A stretch of 64,000 nt of DNA from Eubacteriaceae bacterium CHKCI004 (GTDB taxonomy: Bacteria; Bacillota; Clostridia; Lachnospirales; Lachnospiraceae), in contig FCNR01000030.1 in the NCBI GenBank assembly GCA_900016875.1, positions 1-64,000 on the forward strand. Direction: 5' to 3'. Shown piece by piece: positions 8,164 to 16,683 of this stretch. Position 1 is the first letter of the stretch. Every line of letters starts with the position of its first letter. The position numbers and the translations under genes were made by a program. Below the pieces are notes generated by a model. The model was not told where the DNA came from and searched no databases. It saw nothing but the letters and a program-made list of their open reading frames with translations.

Positions 8164-8452
8164 GGCGGCCTGTCTCCTGTTCTTTCCATTTTTTCCATTC
8201 TTCCATACACTCACTGCAGCAGAAGCGATGCTCCACGCCATCCTCCTCCAATGTGCATATATTCTCATCGTCATCAAACACGTTATCGTAGCAGTTCTCA
8301 CAGATGATCATTCCCTCTGATTCCGCATTGATAAAATCCTGAAACATGGAATCAATACCCATAAGCTGCTGGATGATACTCTCCACGTCCCCTCCCGGAC
8401 GCACGGCAGTATCTTTTCCTTCTTTATTCATACTGTTCTTCTCGTTATCCAA
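8156..8452 (-). CDS. Small CxxC metal-binding protein coupled to the EutP-like GTPase
   Basis: 98 residues. Two cysteine pairs (ICENCY and FCCSECMEEW) suggest a treble-clef or TRASH-like zinc or iron site; the last part matches that pattern (CCSECMEEWKKW). The start is TTG at 8452, supported by TTGGAGGC nine bases upstream; an ATG at 8431 has a poorer ribosome site. The end overlaps the GTPase start by 8 bp, so the two are probably made together and may interact. Function unknown. Confidence 0.6.
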   Translation of the reverse strand: MDNEKNSMNKEGKDTAVRPGGDVESIIQQLMGIDSMFQDFINAESEGMIICENCYDNVFDDDENICTLEEDGVEHRFCCSECMEEWKKWKEQETGRHA

Positions 8453-8504
8453 AACTGTCTGCCTCCAATTTATTCTGTAATTTTTTATCCTTTTTCTGCC
8501 TGCA

Positions 8505-9605
8505 TTACCGTACCCGTACAGACACGGTTTTTGAATATTTGGAATATACCGTCACTCCGTTAATCTGACGGCTCAGTCTCACCTTAAAATAATATCTGTT
8601 GCCGGATTTCAGCTTCTTTGTCTTGACAGAACCTTTTTTCGCGTTCTTTGTCACAGATTTGAACCTGCCCTTTTTGGACTTGGAATAATAAACCTGGCAG
8701 GTTGTCCCCTTCTTCTTCGGCTTCCAGGATACCTTTACCTTCTTCTTTCCGGCAGTGCTCACCTTGATGGTAGGTTTCACAAAAATCTGATCGGAAATCA
8801 GGAAATTAATATCCACCGTTCCCTGGATACCTGCGACACGCCCCTGATTGGTCGCCTGCCACATTTGATATGTACCTTTATATCCGCACTGTGCGCTGTA
8901 ATGAGCCACCCATCTGCCCCACTGATCGAAGGTCTTCTCCGGCAGATCGTTGGTAAAGGAATAATTGCTGGAGTAGATGGCAGCCTCATACCCTGCCGCC
9001 TCAATCCTGTCACAGAACGCCTTGGCAATCTTTCCTCTCTGCTTTGCCGTGGTAGAAGAGAAGATGAAGGCGTCCTCCATATCAAAATATACCGGATAAG
9101 AAAGGTTCCGCCCATTGATCAGACGAAGCACGTGATCCGCCTCGCTGACTGCCCGGCTGACCGAATCGGCATAGGAATAAATATATACGCCGTAAGGAAT
9201 CCCTGCCGCCTCGCAGCCCGTTACATTGGCAAGCCACTGACTGTCATCCTGGTCGGTCTGATTCATGCCGTAACCGCAGCGGATAATGGCGAAATCAATG
9301 CCGTCCGCCTTCACAGCGTTCCAGTCAATGGTTCCGTTATTACTGCTGACGTCAATGCCTTTGGCATAGGCTCCCTTGATAACCTGGCCGTTGCTGCTGT
9401 AGTAAACATCGCCCGATCTCTGCCAGGCGCCGGCGTTCATAAGTCCAAAAGAAAGGCCCGGCTGCTGCAGTGCGCTCGCACCGTACCGGAAGCTGTTTGC
9501 CTGATCTCCCTTTTCCTCCGCCTGTACTCCGGTATGCAGGCAAAAAAATGCCGCGCAAAGCAGCATAAAGGAGACGCCGATTTGCTTTAATGAACGATTC
9601 CGCAT
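8505..9605 (-). CDS. Secreted GH25 lysozyme (N-acetylmuramidase)
   Basis: 366 residues. A signal peptide (to about QAEE) and a short linker precede a glycoside hydrolase family 25 domain (about 82-270). It has GIDVSSNNG at the first strand, YFDMED with the catalytic acidic pair, and the closing VDINFLI. The C-terminal 95 residues (KPTIKVSTAGKKKVKVSWKP onward) look like a fibronectin type III or Ig-like module. It should cut the glycan of peptidoglycan outside the cell. Start: ATG 9605 after GGGAGGAAT. It has its own strong promoter at 9660-9688, so it is probably monocistronic. Confidence 0.88.
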   Translation of the reverse strand: MRNRSLKQIGVSFMLLCAAFFCLHTGVQAEEKGDQANSFRYGASALQQPGLSFGLMNAGAWQRSGDVYYSSNGQVIKGAYAKGIDVSSNNGTIDWNAVKADGIDFAIIRCGYGMNQTDQDDSQWLANVTGCEAAGIPYGVYIYSYADSVSRAVSEADHVLRLINGRNLSYPVYFDMEDAFIFSSTTAKQRGKIAKAFCDRIEAAGYEAAIYSSNYSFTNDLPEKTFDQWGRWVAHYSAQCGYKGTYQMWQATNQGRVAGIQGTVDINFLISDQIFVKPTIKVSTAGKKKVKVSWKPKKKGTTCQVYYSKSKKGRFKSVTKNAKKGSVKTKKLKSGNRYYFKVRLSRQINGVTVYSKYSKTVSVRVR

Positions 9606-9659
9606 AATATTCCTCCCAACTTTCCGTACAATCCTCAGAGTCTGTAAATATCTTTATAT

Positions 9660-9688
9660 ATTCTACCTACGAAAAGGCTCCTTGTCAA
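9660..9688 (-). promoter_or_regulatory. Sigma-A promoter of the GH25 lysozyme gene
   Basis: TTGACA (9683-9688), a 17-bp spacer, then TAGAAT (9660-9665) on the minus strand, about 55 bp before the start codon. Confidence 0.75.
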
Positions 9689-9722
9689 TGGACAGGTTGG
9701 ATTTGCATTTGCCATAATGACA

Positions 9723-9754
9723 GAAGGGAGTTCCGTTCCCGGACGACTCCCTTC
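9723..9754 (-). terminator. Hairpin terminator after aspS
   Basis: Perfect 9-bp stem GAAGGGAGT/ACTCCCTTC on the minus strand about 55 bp past the aspS stop. The T-tract is short (TGTCATT), so termination may be partial. Confidence 0.65.
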
Positions 9755-9809
9755 CTATTATAATGGGTGTATGACAGATGGCGCATCAGCCCATACATTT
9801 TTTGATACA

Positions 9810-11561
9810 TCACTTTCTCACTTTGATGTGTACCTCACGAAGCTGCATCTCGGAAACTTCTCCCGGCGCGCCGCACATCACATCCTGGGCGTTTCCGTTC
9901 ATCGGGAATGGAATCACCTCACGAATATTTTCTTCGTTGCGAAGCAGCATGATCATACGGTCAATGCCAGGCGCCATGCCTGCGTGAGGCGGCGCGCCAT
10001 ACTGAAACGCATTGTAGAGCGCTCCGAACTTAGCCTGCAGATCTTCCTCGGTGTAGCCGGCTATTTCAAATGCTCTCACCATGATATCAAGACTGTGGTT
10101 TCGCACCGCGCCGGAGGATAATTCCACGCCGTTGCAGACGATGTCGTACTGATAGGCAAGAATCTCCAGCGGGTTCTTTGTATTCAACGCTTCCAGTCCG
10201 CCCTGCGGCATGGAAAAAGGGTTGTGCGTGAAGACGATCTTTTTCTGCTCCTCGTCATATTCATACATCGGGAAATCATTGATATAGCAGAAGCGGTACG
10301 CATTCTTCTCACAGAGATCCAGCCGCCGCCCGAGCTCCGTCCGGATCTGCCCCGCATAGAGGCACGCCTGTTTTTCCTTATCAGCGATGAAGAAAATGGT
10401 ATCTCCCGGCACAAGACCCGCCAGCTCTGCCATCTCTTTCTTCATCTCCTCCGGTATGAACTTGTCGATCGGTCCCTTGTAGCTGCCGTCCTCCATCACT
10501 TCCAGATAACCGAGGCCGCCCATGCCGATGGACTGGGCAAACTTCAGGAGCTTCTCGTGGAAGCCTTTGGACATTTTTTCGGAAACCTTGATGGCCCGGA
10601 CCGTCTGCCCGTGGAACGGTTTGAAGCTGCACCGCTGGAAGAATTCTGTCACATCGATGATGCGGAGCGGATTGCGCAGATCCGGTTTATCCGTACCGAA
10701 CGAAAGCATGGCCTCGGCGTAGCTGATCACCGGAAACGGCGTCTCTGTCACCGTCCAGCCCTCCGGCGCAAACTTCCGGAAGGTATCGGCGAGCACCTCT
10801 TCGCCCACCCGGAACACATCCTCCTGGGTGGCAAAACTCATCTCAAAATCCAGCTGATAAAACTCTCCCGGCGACCGGTCGGCTCTTGCATCCTCATCCC
10901 GGAAACACGGGGCAATCTGAAAATATTTATCAAAGCCGGATACCATCAGAAGCTGCTTGTATTGCTGCGGAGCCTGCGGCAGCGCATAGAACTTACCTTT
11001 ATATTTGCGGGAAGGCACGATATAGTCCCTGGCTCCCTCCGGCGAGGAAGCGCACAGAATCGGCGTCTGAATCTCCAGAAATCCAAGTTCCGTCATCTTC
11101 TCCCGCAGATAACTGATGACTCTGGAACGGAAGATCATGTTGTCCTTTACTTTGCGGTTTCTGAGATCCAGATAGCGGTATTTCAGGCGGGTATTCTCAT
11201 GGTTTTCCTTTGAGGTCACGATCTCAAACGGCAGCGGTTTATATACTTTTCCAAGCATATCGACCTTGTGAGCTTCCAGCTCAATGGTGCCGGTCGGAAT
11301 CTTCGGGTTGTAAGTTTCCTCGTCCCGGTGTTCCATGACTCCTTCCACAGAAATGCAGTCTTCCTTATTAATGCCTGCAAGAAGGGATGTATCTCTCATG
11401 ACCACCTGCAGCACGCCGTACATATCCCGCAGGTCGATGAAAGACACTCCGCCATGGTCGCGGATATTCTCCACCCAGCCGGCAGCACGCAGCGTCCTGC
11501 CCACATCCTGTTCGCTGATTTTATCTAAAGTGACGTCTCTGTAAATGTTTGATGTATGCAT
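9810..11561 (-). CDS. aspS: Aspartyl-tRNA synthetase
   Basis: 583 residues, the usual length of the bacterial-type enzyme, which charges tRNA-Asp in the cytoplasm. An N-terminal OB-fold (GWVENIRDHGGVSFIDLRD) binds the anticodon. Class II motif 2 is seen around FRDEDARADR, the bacterial GAD insertion lies in the middle, and motif 3 is in APPHAGMAPGIDRMIML. The start is ATG 11561 (MHTSNIYRD) after AGGAAAGGAG; longer readings cross the untranslated leader. Expression should be set by the T-box leader at 11769-12051, which senses uncharged tRNA. A palindromic element sits between the T-box terminator and the gene. Confidence 0.97.
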   Translation of the reverse strand: MHTSNIYRDVTLDKISEQDVGRTLRAAGWVENIRDHGGVSFIDLRDMYGVLQVVMRDTSLLAGINKEDCISVEGVMEHRDEETYNPKIPTGTIELEAHKVDMLGKVYKPLPFEIVTSKENHENTRLKYRYLDLRNRKVKDNMIFRSRVISYLREKMTELGFLEIQTPILCASSPEGARDYIVPSRKYKGKFYALPQAPQQYKQLLMVSGFDKYFQIAPCFRDEDARADRSPGEFYQLDFEMSFATQEDVFRVGEEVLADTFRKFAPEGWTVTETPFPVISYAEAMLSFGTDKPDLRNPLRIIDVTEFFQRCSFKPFHGQTVRAIKVSEKMSKGFHEKLLKFAQSIGMGGLGYLEVMEDGSYKGPIDKFIPEEMKKEMAELAGLVPGDTIFFIADKEKQACLYAGQIRTELGRRLDLCEKNAYRFCYINDFPMYEYDEEQKKIVFTHNPFSMPQGGLEALNTKNPLEILAYQYDIVCNGVELSSGAVRNHSLDIMVRAFEIAGYTEEDLQAKFGALYNAFQYGAPPHAGMAPGIDRMIMLLRNEENIREVIPFPMNGNAQDVMCGAPGEVSEMQLREVHIKVRK

Positions 11562-11629
11562 AGTTGCTCCTTTCCTGTCAGGGCTGCCGTCCAAGCGGTC
11601 AGCCGGATTATTATTTTGCTTATGGATAT

Positions 11630-11772
11630 TAAGAATAAGAGTTCTGCTAAGCAGAACTCCCGCGCCGAGCCCGGTCGCTTTTGCGACGAATTTCTGCTTC
11701 GCGCGAGTGCGCATCCCGCCCGGAGGGCTTTTATTTTACAGAAATTCCAACGGAATTTTCTGTAAAATAAAA
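11630..11772. repeat. Palindrome-rich repeat element within the aspS leader
   Basis: Between the T-box terminator and aspS lie several hairpins in a row: GAGTTCTGC/GCAGAACTC (about 11639-11659), GGTCGC/GCGAC, GCGCGAGTGCGC, GCCC/GGGC, and an imperfect stem ending in TTTTATTTTACAG. The motif GCAGAACTC-CGCGCC recurs at 30769-30784 in a second element of similar architecture. It looks like a REP/MITE-like interspersed palindrome. Boundaries are approximate. Confidence 0.6.
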
Positions 11773-12051
11773 AAAATCCGCCCTGAACAAAACGTTCAGG
11801 ACGGAATATTACCGTGGTACCACCCGAATTACCGCAGCCCCGTTGCTGCAGTCACTCAAATATCACTAATACTGTTTATCGCACAGCTACGGCGCACCTA
11901 CTCGCCGGAGTCTGTCTCCCGCTTTCAGATTGCTGCTGGTGAAGTGTTATTGGCGCCAATTCATTCTGCGGAGTTCTCACTGTCCCCCGCTCACTGGGAG
12001 CGATAATTCGCGTTACTTCTCTTCGTCATCGCATTGCTTTATTAAATTATC
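11769..12051 (-). ncRNA. T-box riboswitch leader of aspS
   Basis: The conserved T-box sequence GGGTGGTACCACGG lies at 11812-11825 (minus strand). It is followed by a terminator stem CCGTCCTGAAC/GTTCAGGGCGG (11778-11804) and eight T's. About 220 nt of structured leader (stem I region) precede it, starting from the promoter at 12058-12086. Uncharged tRNA-Asp should stabilise the antiterminator and allow aspS transcription. I did not fix the specifier codon with certainty; a GAC is expected. Confidence 0.93.
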
Positions 12052-12057
12052 GTGGCT

Positions 12058-12086
12058 ATCATAACATAATTTTTTTTAATTGTCCA
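12058..12086 (-). promoter_or_regulatory. Promoter of the aspS T-box transcript
   Basis: TGGACA (12081-12086), 17-bp A-rich spacer, TATGAT (12058-12063) on the minus strand, predicting a transcript start near 12051, just before the T-box leader. Confidence 0.75.
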
Positions 12087-12151
12087 GATAAAATTCTTAA
12101 AAATTGCAGGTTTTTATGTCGACTCCTTCAATTTTTACAAAATTTTTTCCC

Positions 12152-12649
12152 TTATTCTATCTGGATTTTATCCGCCAGAATTTTCTCCACATCATCCACA
12201 TCCATATCAAGGGCGATGGACAGTTCATTTAACAGGCAGTCTCTCGCCAGAAAAAGATATTTCTCATCCACTGCGGTGATTCTCCTGCCGGCCGCCTCCC
12301 GTTTTCTTTTTCTCTGATATAGAGCTTTCAGAAGACGGAGTGAATCTGTAGAGTTACAACTCTGCAGTATTTCCTTATACTGCTGTTCCTGCGTTCGCGA
12401 ATCCCGGATCTCCATGTCCTCATACTCAGGAATCCCCTGAAGCAGCTCTCTTGCTTCTTCCTTCGTCATTACTTTCCGCATCAAAACCTTCTGGTTGTCC
12501 ACAGGTGAAAAAATCGTGCTCCCCTTGGAGCGCATCGGCGCCAAAACATAGTAGGTCCTGTTATCTGTCTCTCCTGCTGCATTCATATAATCCTGGACTT
12601 CACAAACGCCATTGCTGCCGTAAATAATATATTCACCTTTTTCAAACAT
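12152..12649 (-). CDS. CarD-family transcription factor
   Basis: 165 residues. The N-terminal CarD/TRCF RNA-polymerase-interaction domain (FEKGEYIIYGSNGVCEVQD...YYVLAP) is followed by a helical basic domain (about 60-165) that contacts promoter DNA in characterised homologues. CarD proteins bind RNA polymerase beta and stabilise or destabilise open complexes, for example at rRNA promoters. Length is typical. It is transcribed on the minus strand upstream of the aspS leader, with its own AT-rich upstream region. Confidence 0.85.
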   Translation of the reverse strand: MFEKGEYIIYGSNGVCEVQDYMNAAGETDNRTYYVLAPMRSKGSTIFSPVDNQKVLMRKVMTKEEARELLQGIPEYEDMEIRDSRTQEQQYKEILQSCNSTDSLRLLKALYQRKRKREAAGRRITAVDEKYLFLARDCLLNELSIALDMDVDDVEKILADKIQIE

Positions 12650-12957
12650 TTCAATCAGCCCTCTTTCTTATGAACAAAATGCAGTTATCCGATACTTATA
12701 TATATAATTTATCAGTTTTTTTTGTAATTTTGCAAGAACTTTTTCTAATTTTTACTTTTCATCCACATTATCATCTAATTTTTAAAATTATTTGTCTATT
12801 TTTCCCATAAGATATCTATTCTCACTGCATTGTCACACGATTACCCTGTGCACTGACGCATTTGTCATCCGAACATGGCGGCGGCAGCGCAAGTAGTTTA
12901 CAGAAGGCCTTCTACTATTCATTCTTCCAATTATTTCTGATTTTATTCCTGCAGACC
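12650..12957. other. Intergenic region, AT-rich
   Basis: No supported gene. The CarD-proximal part (12660-12760) is very AT-rich and holds possible -10/-35 pairs for CarD that are too ambiguous to call. Near 12893-12925 a palindrome (AGAAGGCCTTCT, within AGTAG...CTACT) lies just past the EutL gene and could be a weak terminator. Confidence 0.4.
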
Positions 12958-13611
12958 CTAAATCTCAAGAGGATATTCGATAGCGTAACGAAGCCCGTCC
13001 ACAAAGGCATTAGCCGCTGCGCGGCAGGCAGATTCGGTTCCGGCAAGGACCGCTCCGCTGGAATTGGCGTGTGACGGCGGGTACCAGTATCGTGCAATAC
13101 GTGTCTCACCGGCTTTCAGCGCCTTATCAAGAGCATAATTTGTCTCAATGGGTCCGCCCACAAGATAAGCGTAAGCGGTTCCTTCCTCAAGACCGCAAAA
13201 CTCCTTGAAAAACTTTCCGGAGCGCGGAATACACTGCGCATAAAAGGCAGTACCCCTGTCACCGTCAAAATTACAAAGTTCCGTCCGGTTATCAATAAAA
13301 TCCTTTACATAGGCAAGCCCGCTCTTCACATCCGCCACTTTCGGACCGGAAAACATAACAAACACACTGCCGCCGTATCTGCTCCATGAACAGGTGGAAC
13401 CTCCGTAAAACGTCTCCGCCCGTATCACCTTGATATCAGCTTTCTTGGTTGCGTCATCCACAGCCAGATACCCGGCGTCATCGTTGTCCACCGAGAAAAA
13501 GCCAACGCTCTGGTGGCCCTCCGGAAGGCTGTACATTCTGGCAAACTCATCCGATACATTTGCAATGATCTTCTGACTGAGCATCTTCGTCTGCATTCTG
13601 ATTATCTTCAT
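12958..13611 (-). CDS. EutL-type tandem-BMC shell protein, copy 1
   Basis: 217 residues, the length of EutL. The family pattern runs through the sequence: SVGFFSVDNDDAGYLAVDDA near the start, GPKVADVKSGL, AYLVGGPIETNYALDKAL, and TESACRAAANAFVDGL at the end. EutL has two permuted BMC domains and forms trimers with a gated pore in the ethanolamine microcompartment shell. The ribosome site GGAGGTAG lies at the end of the neighbouring copy and the gap is 1 bp, so the two copies are translated from one message. No hexameric shell protein, vertex protein or eut enzyme is in the window. Confidence 0.85.
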   Translation of the reverse strand: MKIIRMQTKMLSQKIIANVSDEFARMYSLPEGHQSVGFFSVDNDDAGYLAVDDATKKADIKVIRAETFYGGSTCSWSRYGGSVFVMFSGPKVADVKSGLAYVKDFIDNRTELCNFDGDRGTAFYAQCIPRSGKFFKEFCGLEEGTAYAYLVGGPIETNYALDKALKAGETRIARYWYPPSHANSSGAVLAGTESACRAAANAFVDGLRYAIEYPLEI

Positions 13612-13612
13612 A

Positions 13613-14266
13613 TTATTCTACCTCCATCGGATGAAATGCGCAGTATTCCACTGCCTCCGCAAATGCCTGCACCGCCGCGCGGCATGCTGACTCCGTTCCC
13701 ACTAAAACACCGCCGCCGGTATTCACTCTGGTCGGCGGATAAAACATCTCGGCAATCTTTGTTTGGCTGGCCTTGAGCGCCTTGTCCAGGGCGTAAGTAC
13801 TCTCCACAGGAGTGCTCACCAGATAGGCCAGGGACGTTCCCTCAGCGATTCCCAGTTTTTTCTGATAATAGCGTCCGGCTCTCGGAATCCAGTCCGCATA
13901 ATATCCCAGTGTTCCTTCCTCATCCAGCATATAAATAGCCGCTTTATTCTCAATATACTCCTTCGTGTAACGGAGACCATTCTGGACATCCGACACATTT
14001 TCCCCTGAAAGGACGGCGGTAATCTCCCCGCCATAACGGCTCCAGGAATAATCCACGCCCCCGTACACGGTCTCCGTATGGACAATCTCTATTTTTGCTT
14101 TTTTGGTGGCGTCATCCAGGGCGAGCCACATGACATCCTCATTATCGCAGGCGATAAAACCAACGCTTCTGTGAGTCTCCGGAATCTCCCACAGCTTCCG
14201 ATACCTGTCTGTCACATGGGGAACCACCTTCTGCATGGTTACCTTTGACTGTACTCTTCGTTTCAT
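13613..14266 (-). CDS. EutL-type tandem-BMC shell protein, copy 2
   Basis: 217 residues, a clear paralogue of the downstream gene. The same blocks appear in the same order: SVGFIACDNEDVMWLALDDA, GENVSDVQNGL, AYLVSTPVESTYALDKAL, TESACRAAVQAFAEAV. It is first in the two-gene unit; GGAGGAG lies before the ATG. Two near-identical 17-bp direct repeats lie directly upstream (14278-14311). A pair of diverged trimeric shell proteins suggests a hetero-assembly, but without other shell genes nearby its partner system must be elsewhere or it acts alone. Confidence 0.85.
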   Translation of the reverse strand: MKRRVQSKVTMQKVVPHVTDRYRKLWEIPETHRSVGFIACDNEDVMWLALDDATKKAKIEIVHTETVYGGVDYSWSRYGGEITAVLSGENVSDVQNGLRYTKEYIENKAAIYMLDEEGTLGYYADWIPRAGRYYQKKLGIAEGTSLAYLVSTPVESTYALDKALKASQTKIAEMFYPPTRVNTGGGVLVGTESACRAAVQAFAEAVEYCAFHPMEVE

Positions 14267-14277
14267 TTCTCCTCCTA

Positions 14278-14311
14278 TTATTGATAGTATACCACTATTG
14301 ATAGTATACCA
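14278..14311 (-). promoter_or_regulatory. 17-bp tandem direct repeat before the EutL pair
   Basis: Two copies of TGGTATACTATCAATA(G/A) with a 17-bp period on the minus strand, ending next to the ribosome site. Each copy carries TGGTATACT, an extended -10-like sequence, so this may be a duplicated promoter core or an operator. The function is not decided by sequence. Confidence 0.45.
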
Positions 14312-14361
14312 CAGGCCTTCTTTCTGCGGAACACTGTTTCATGAAAACAGTTGCAACTGCT

Positions 14362-15471
14362 TCAGGAAAACAGATCACGCAAAACTTCTCTGGCTGATTT
14401 TTCCTGATAGTGATCCGGGTCTTCCATGATATTTCCCTTCTTTACATTCCAGCGGAATTGATTGTAATCCAGATAAGAAGCTCCTCTGGAACTGTCCGGA
14501 TAACGGCGGTACCAGGACGGATAATATTTCTTCATGTATTTCCCGGCCAGCTTCACCGCTTTGGAATTCCTCTTTCCGGAAGGAGTCGCCGTACCGGAAA
14601 TCTGCACGCCGGCAGGACTGGAATGAACGAGTACCACGCTGCCGTCTTCACATGATCCGATAACAATGTAAACATGACCGGAGCCGGACATGATATCTCC
14701 TGCTTTGTAATCTTTTACCGCAGAGGACCGCCGGAAGGTTCCCCAGCCATTTTCCGCATAATCGGCAGCAAGATTTCTGGCCTTATCTACGTATCCTTCT
14801 CCTTGCTTCCCTTTTGACGTATGCAGAGCATTATAGACGGTCCAGCCCACAAAACCGGAGCAGTCCAGCCCGTATCCTCTTCTGTACCGGTAGTTCCGGT
14901 AATTATAGGAAGCGCGCTGTCTGTCCGCAAATGTCCTCCACTGCGGGTTCAGTCCGATGCGCAGGGCGTCTTTTCCCGCGCCGTTATCGGCTTTATTCCA
15001 TCCGCCTCCCCAGATATACATGGTGGAACCCACCGGCGCCAGGGAAACTTTCAGAAAGTTCCGGAGGGTGGTTGTGCCCTTTGCAGGTACTGTGGTATCA
15101 CTTTTTTTACTGAAAGAACCGTACCTCATTCCGCTTTTTTTAACCTTATAGGCGCGCACTTTGTAAATGTACCGGCTTCCGTTCTGCCGGTCTTTGAGTA
15201 TCGCTTTCTTTTTGGCCGTGGTTTTTACCATGGCCCAGCCATACTGTCCTTCGGCTTTCTCAAAAATCTCATAACCGTCCGCACCCTTTACCGGCTCCCA
15301 GGATAATACAACCTCATCCTTCACTCCGTTGGCGAGCAATCCCTTCGGTGCAGAGAGAGACGCCGCGCGGCATTTCGTCTCCGGCGCCCACAGACAAATC
15401 ATGCCCGCTGCCAAAAGAATCATCCAAAAAAACATTTGTTTTCCCTTTTTTTGTTTCTTTCTTCTATTCAT
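14362..15471 (-). CDS. Secreted NlpC/P60-like peptidoglycan hydrolase with Fn3 domain
   Basis: 369 residues. A signal sequence with a hydrophobic core (FFWMILLAAGMICLW) is followed by a fibronectin type III module (about 38-130: LSAPKGLLANGVKDEVVLSW...) and a cysteine-peptidase domain with GYGLDCSGFVGWTVY (catalytic Cys) and SGSGHVYIVIG (catalytic His). It probably cuts peptide cross-bridges or stem peptides in the wall. It is divergent from the second NlpC/P60 gene at 15634, with which it shares an intergenic region. Confidence 0.8.
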   Translation of the reverse strand: MNRRKKQKKGKQMFFWMILLAAGMICLWAPETKCRAASLSAPKGLLANGVKDEVVLSWEPVKGADGYEIFEKAEGQYGWAMVKTTAKKKAILKDRQNGSRYIYKVRAYKVKKSGMRYGSFSKKSDTTVPAKGTTTLRNFLKVSLAPVGSTMYIWGGGWNKADNGAGKDALRIGLNPQWRTFADRQRASYNYRNYRYRRGYGLDCSGFVGWTVYNALHTSKGKQGEGYVDKARNLAADYAENGWGTFRRSSAVKDYKAGDIMSGSGHVYIVIGSCEDGSVVLVHSSPAGVQISGTATPSGKRNSKAVKLAGKYMKKYYPSWYRRYPDSSRGASYLDYNQFRWNVKKGNIMEDPDHYQEKSAREVLRDLFS

Positions 15472-15633
15472 AATATATCCTGCAATCCTTTCTGTTGTCA
15501 GTTTATTTATAATATTTTGTTTTTAAAAATGAAAAAACTGTTATTTGACCAAATATGCTGTTTTTTCCCAAATTATCGTGCTATATTATAAATATTTACA
15601 GCACATTATACAAAAAACAGGAGAGTGATACGT

Positions 15634-16683
15634 ATGAACCATGTAACCGCACACACCCGCCAGGCAGCCGGGCCGGCGCAGACATCCCGGAGACGCCACG
15701 CTTTAAAAATCCGCGCCGCCCGCAGAAATATGGGCAGGATCGTTTCTGTCTGTCTCGCAGCCTGCTGTCTTTTTTCTGTCCACCTGCTCTCTTCTGCCGG
15801 GTCAGCCGGGCAGCTTTACACCACAGACGGCGTCAATGTGAGAAGCCAGCCTTCTTCAGAATCATCCGTCTACTTTGCCATACCGGCAGGCACGGCAGTC
15901 GCCCGGACCGGTCAGAGCGGCAACTGGATTGCCGTCAATGTGGATGGTGTGGATGGTTACATTTACAAAGACTATCTCTCGGAAAACCCGGACGCCGCTT
16001 ACGAAGCGTCCGCAGATACCGGTGAAACTGCCGATGCAGATCATTCCTTCATCAACAGCACTGAAGTCAATCTCCGGGCAGAGGCCAACAGCCACTGCAG
16101 TGTTCTGGCTGTACTGGACGTGAACGAAACTGTCGCTGTGCTGTCCACCGAGGGCAACTGGACCCGAATCCTTCGTCAAAACGGCCAGGAAGGCTATGTA
16201 TACTCCATCTATCTGGGTGATAATAAACCGGCAGCTGAAGAATCTGAAGAAGCAGACGTACAGATTTCCCGCGAAGATTGTATTGACAAATTCCGCTCTC
16301 TGGCCATCTCTTACGCCGAAGGAAGGATTGGGGATACTTACAGCCAGGAACTTCGGGATACTGACGGCTACGCCGACTGTTCCAGTCTGGTCCGCGACTC
16401 CTTCTTAAGCGCTTCCGGCATCTTGATCGGCAACACGACCACAGACCAGGCCGACACCATGAGCGGCTACTTCTATGATGTGAACAAGATCACGGATGCC
16501 GCTCCCGGCGACCTGCTGTATCACCTCTCCGGCGATCATCATGCGGGCATCTATCTTGGAAGCGGACAGGTTCTTCATGCTTCCCAGAATGCGGGAACAG
16601 TGAAAATATCTTCTTACAGCGATGAAAGTTCCTATTGGGAGTACGGCTGCAACGCCGCCGCCTACTGTTTTGACGCGCAGTAA
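15634..16683 (+). CDS. Secreted SH3b-NlpC/P60 cell-wall hydrolase
   Basis: 349 residues. A long basic N-terminus precedes the signal helix (about 37-56). Two bacterial SH3 domains follow (GVNVRSQPSSESSVY and EVNLRAEANSHCSVL mark their starts). A C-terminal NlpC/P60 domain has DGYADCSSLVRDSF (catalytic Cys) and SGDHHAGIYLG (His). The SH3 domains should bind the wall and the peptidase cut stem peptides. ATG 15634 is chosen because AGGAG lies 10 bases upstream; a GTG at 15625 is too close to it. The region right after the stop is a 33-bp imperfect duplication. Confidence 0.88.
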   Translation: MNHVTAHTRQAAGPAQTSRRRHALKIRAARRNMGRIVSVCLAACCLFSVHLLSSAGSAGQLYTTDGVNVRSQPSSESSVYFAIPAGTAVARTGQSGNWIAVNVDGVDGYIYKDYLSENPDAAYEASADTGETADADHSFINSTEVNLRAEANSHCSVLAVLDVNETVAVLSTEGNWTRILRQNGQEGYVYSIYLGDNKPAAEESEEADVQISREDCIDKFRSLAISYAEGRIGDTYSQELRDTDGYADCSSLVRDSFLSASGILIGNTTTDQADTMSGYFYDVNKITDAAPGDLLYHLSGDHHAGIYLGSGQVLHASQNAGTVKISSYSDESSYWEYGCNAAAYCFDAQ

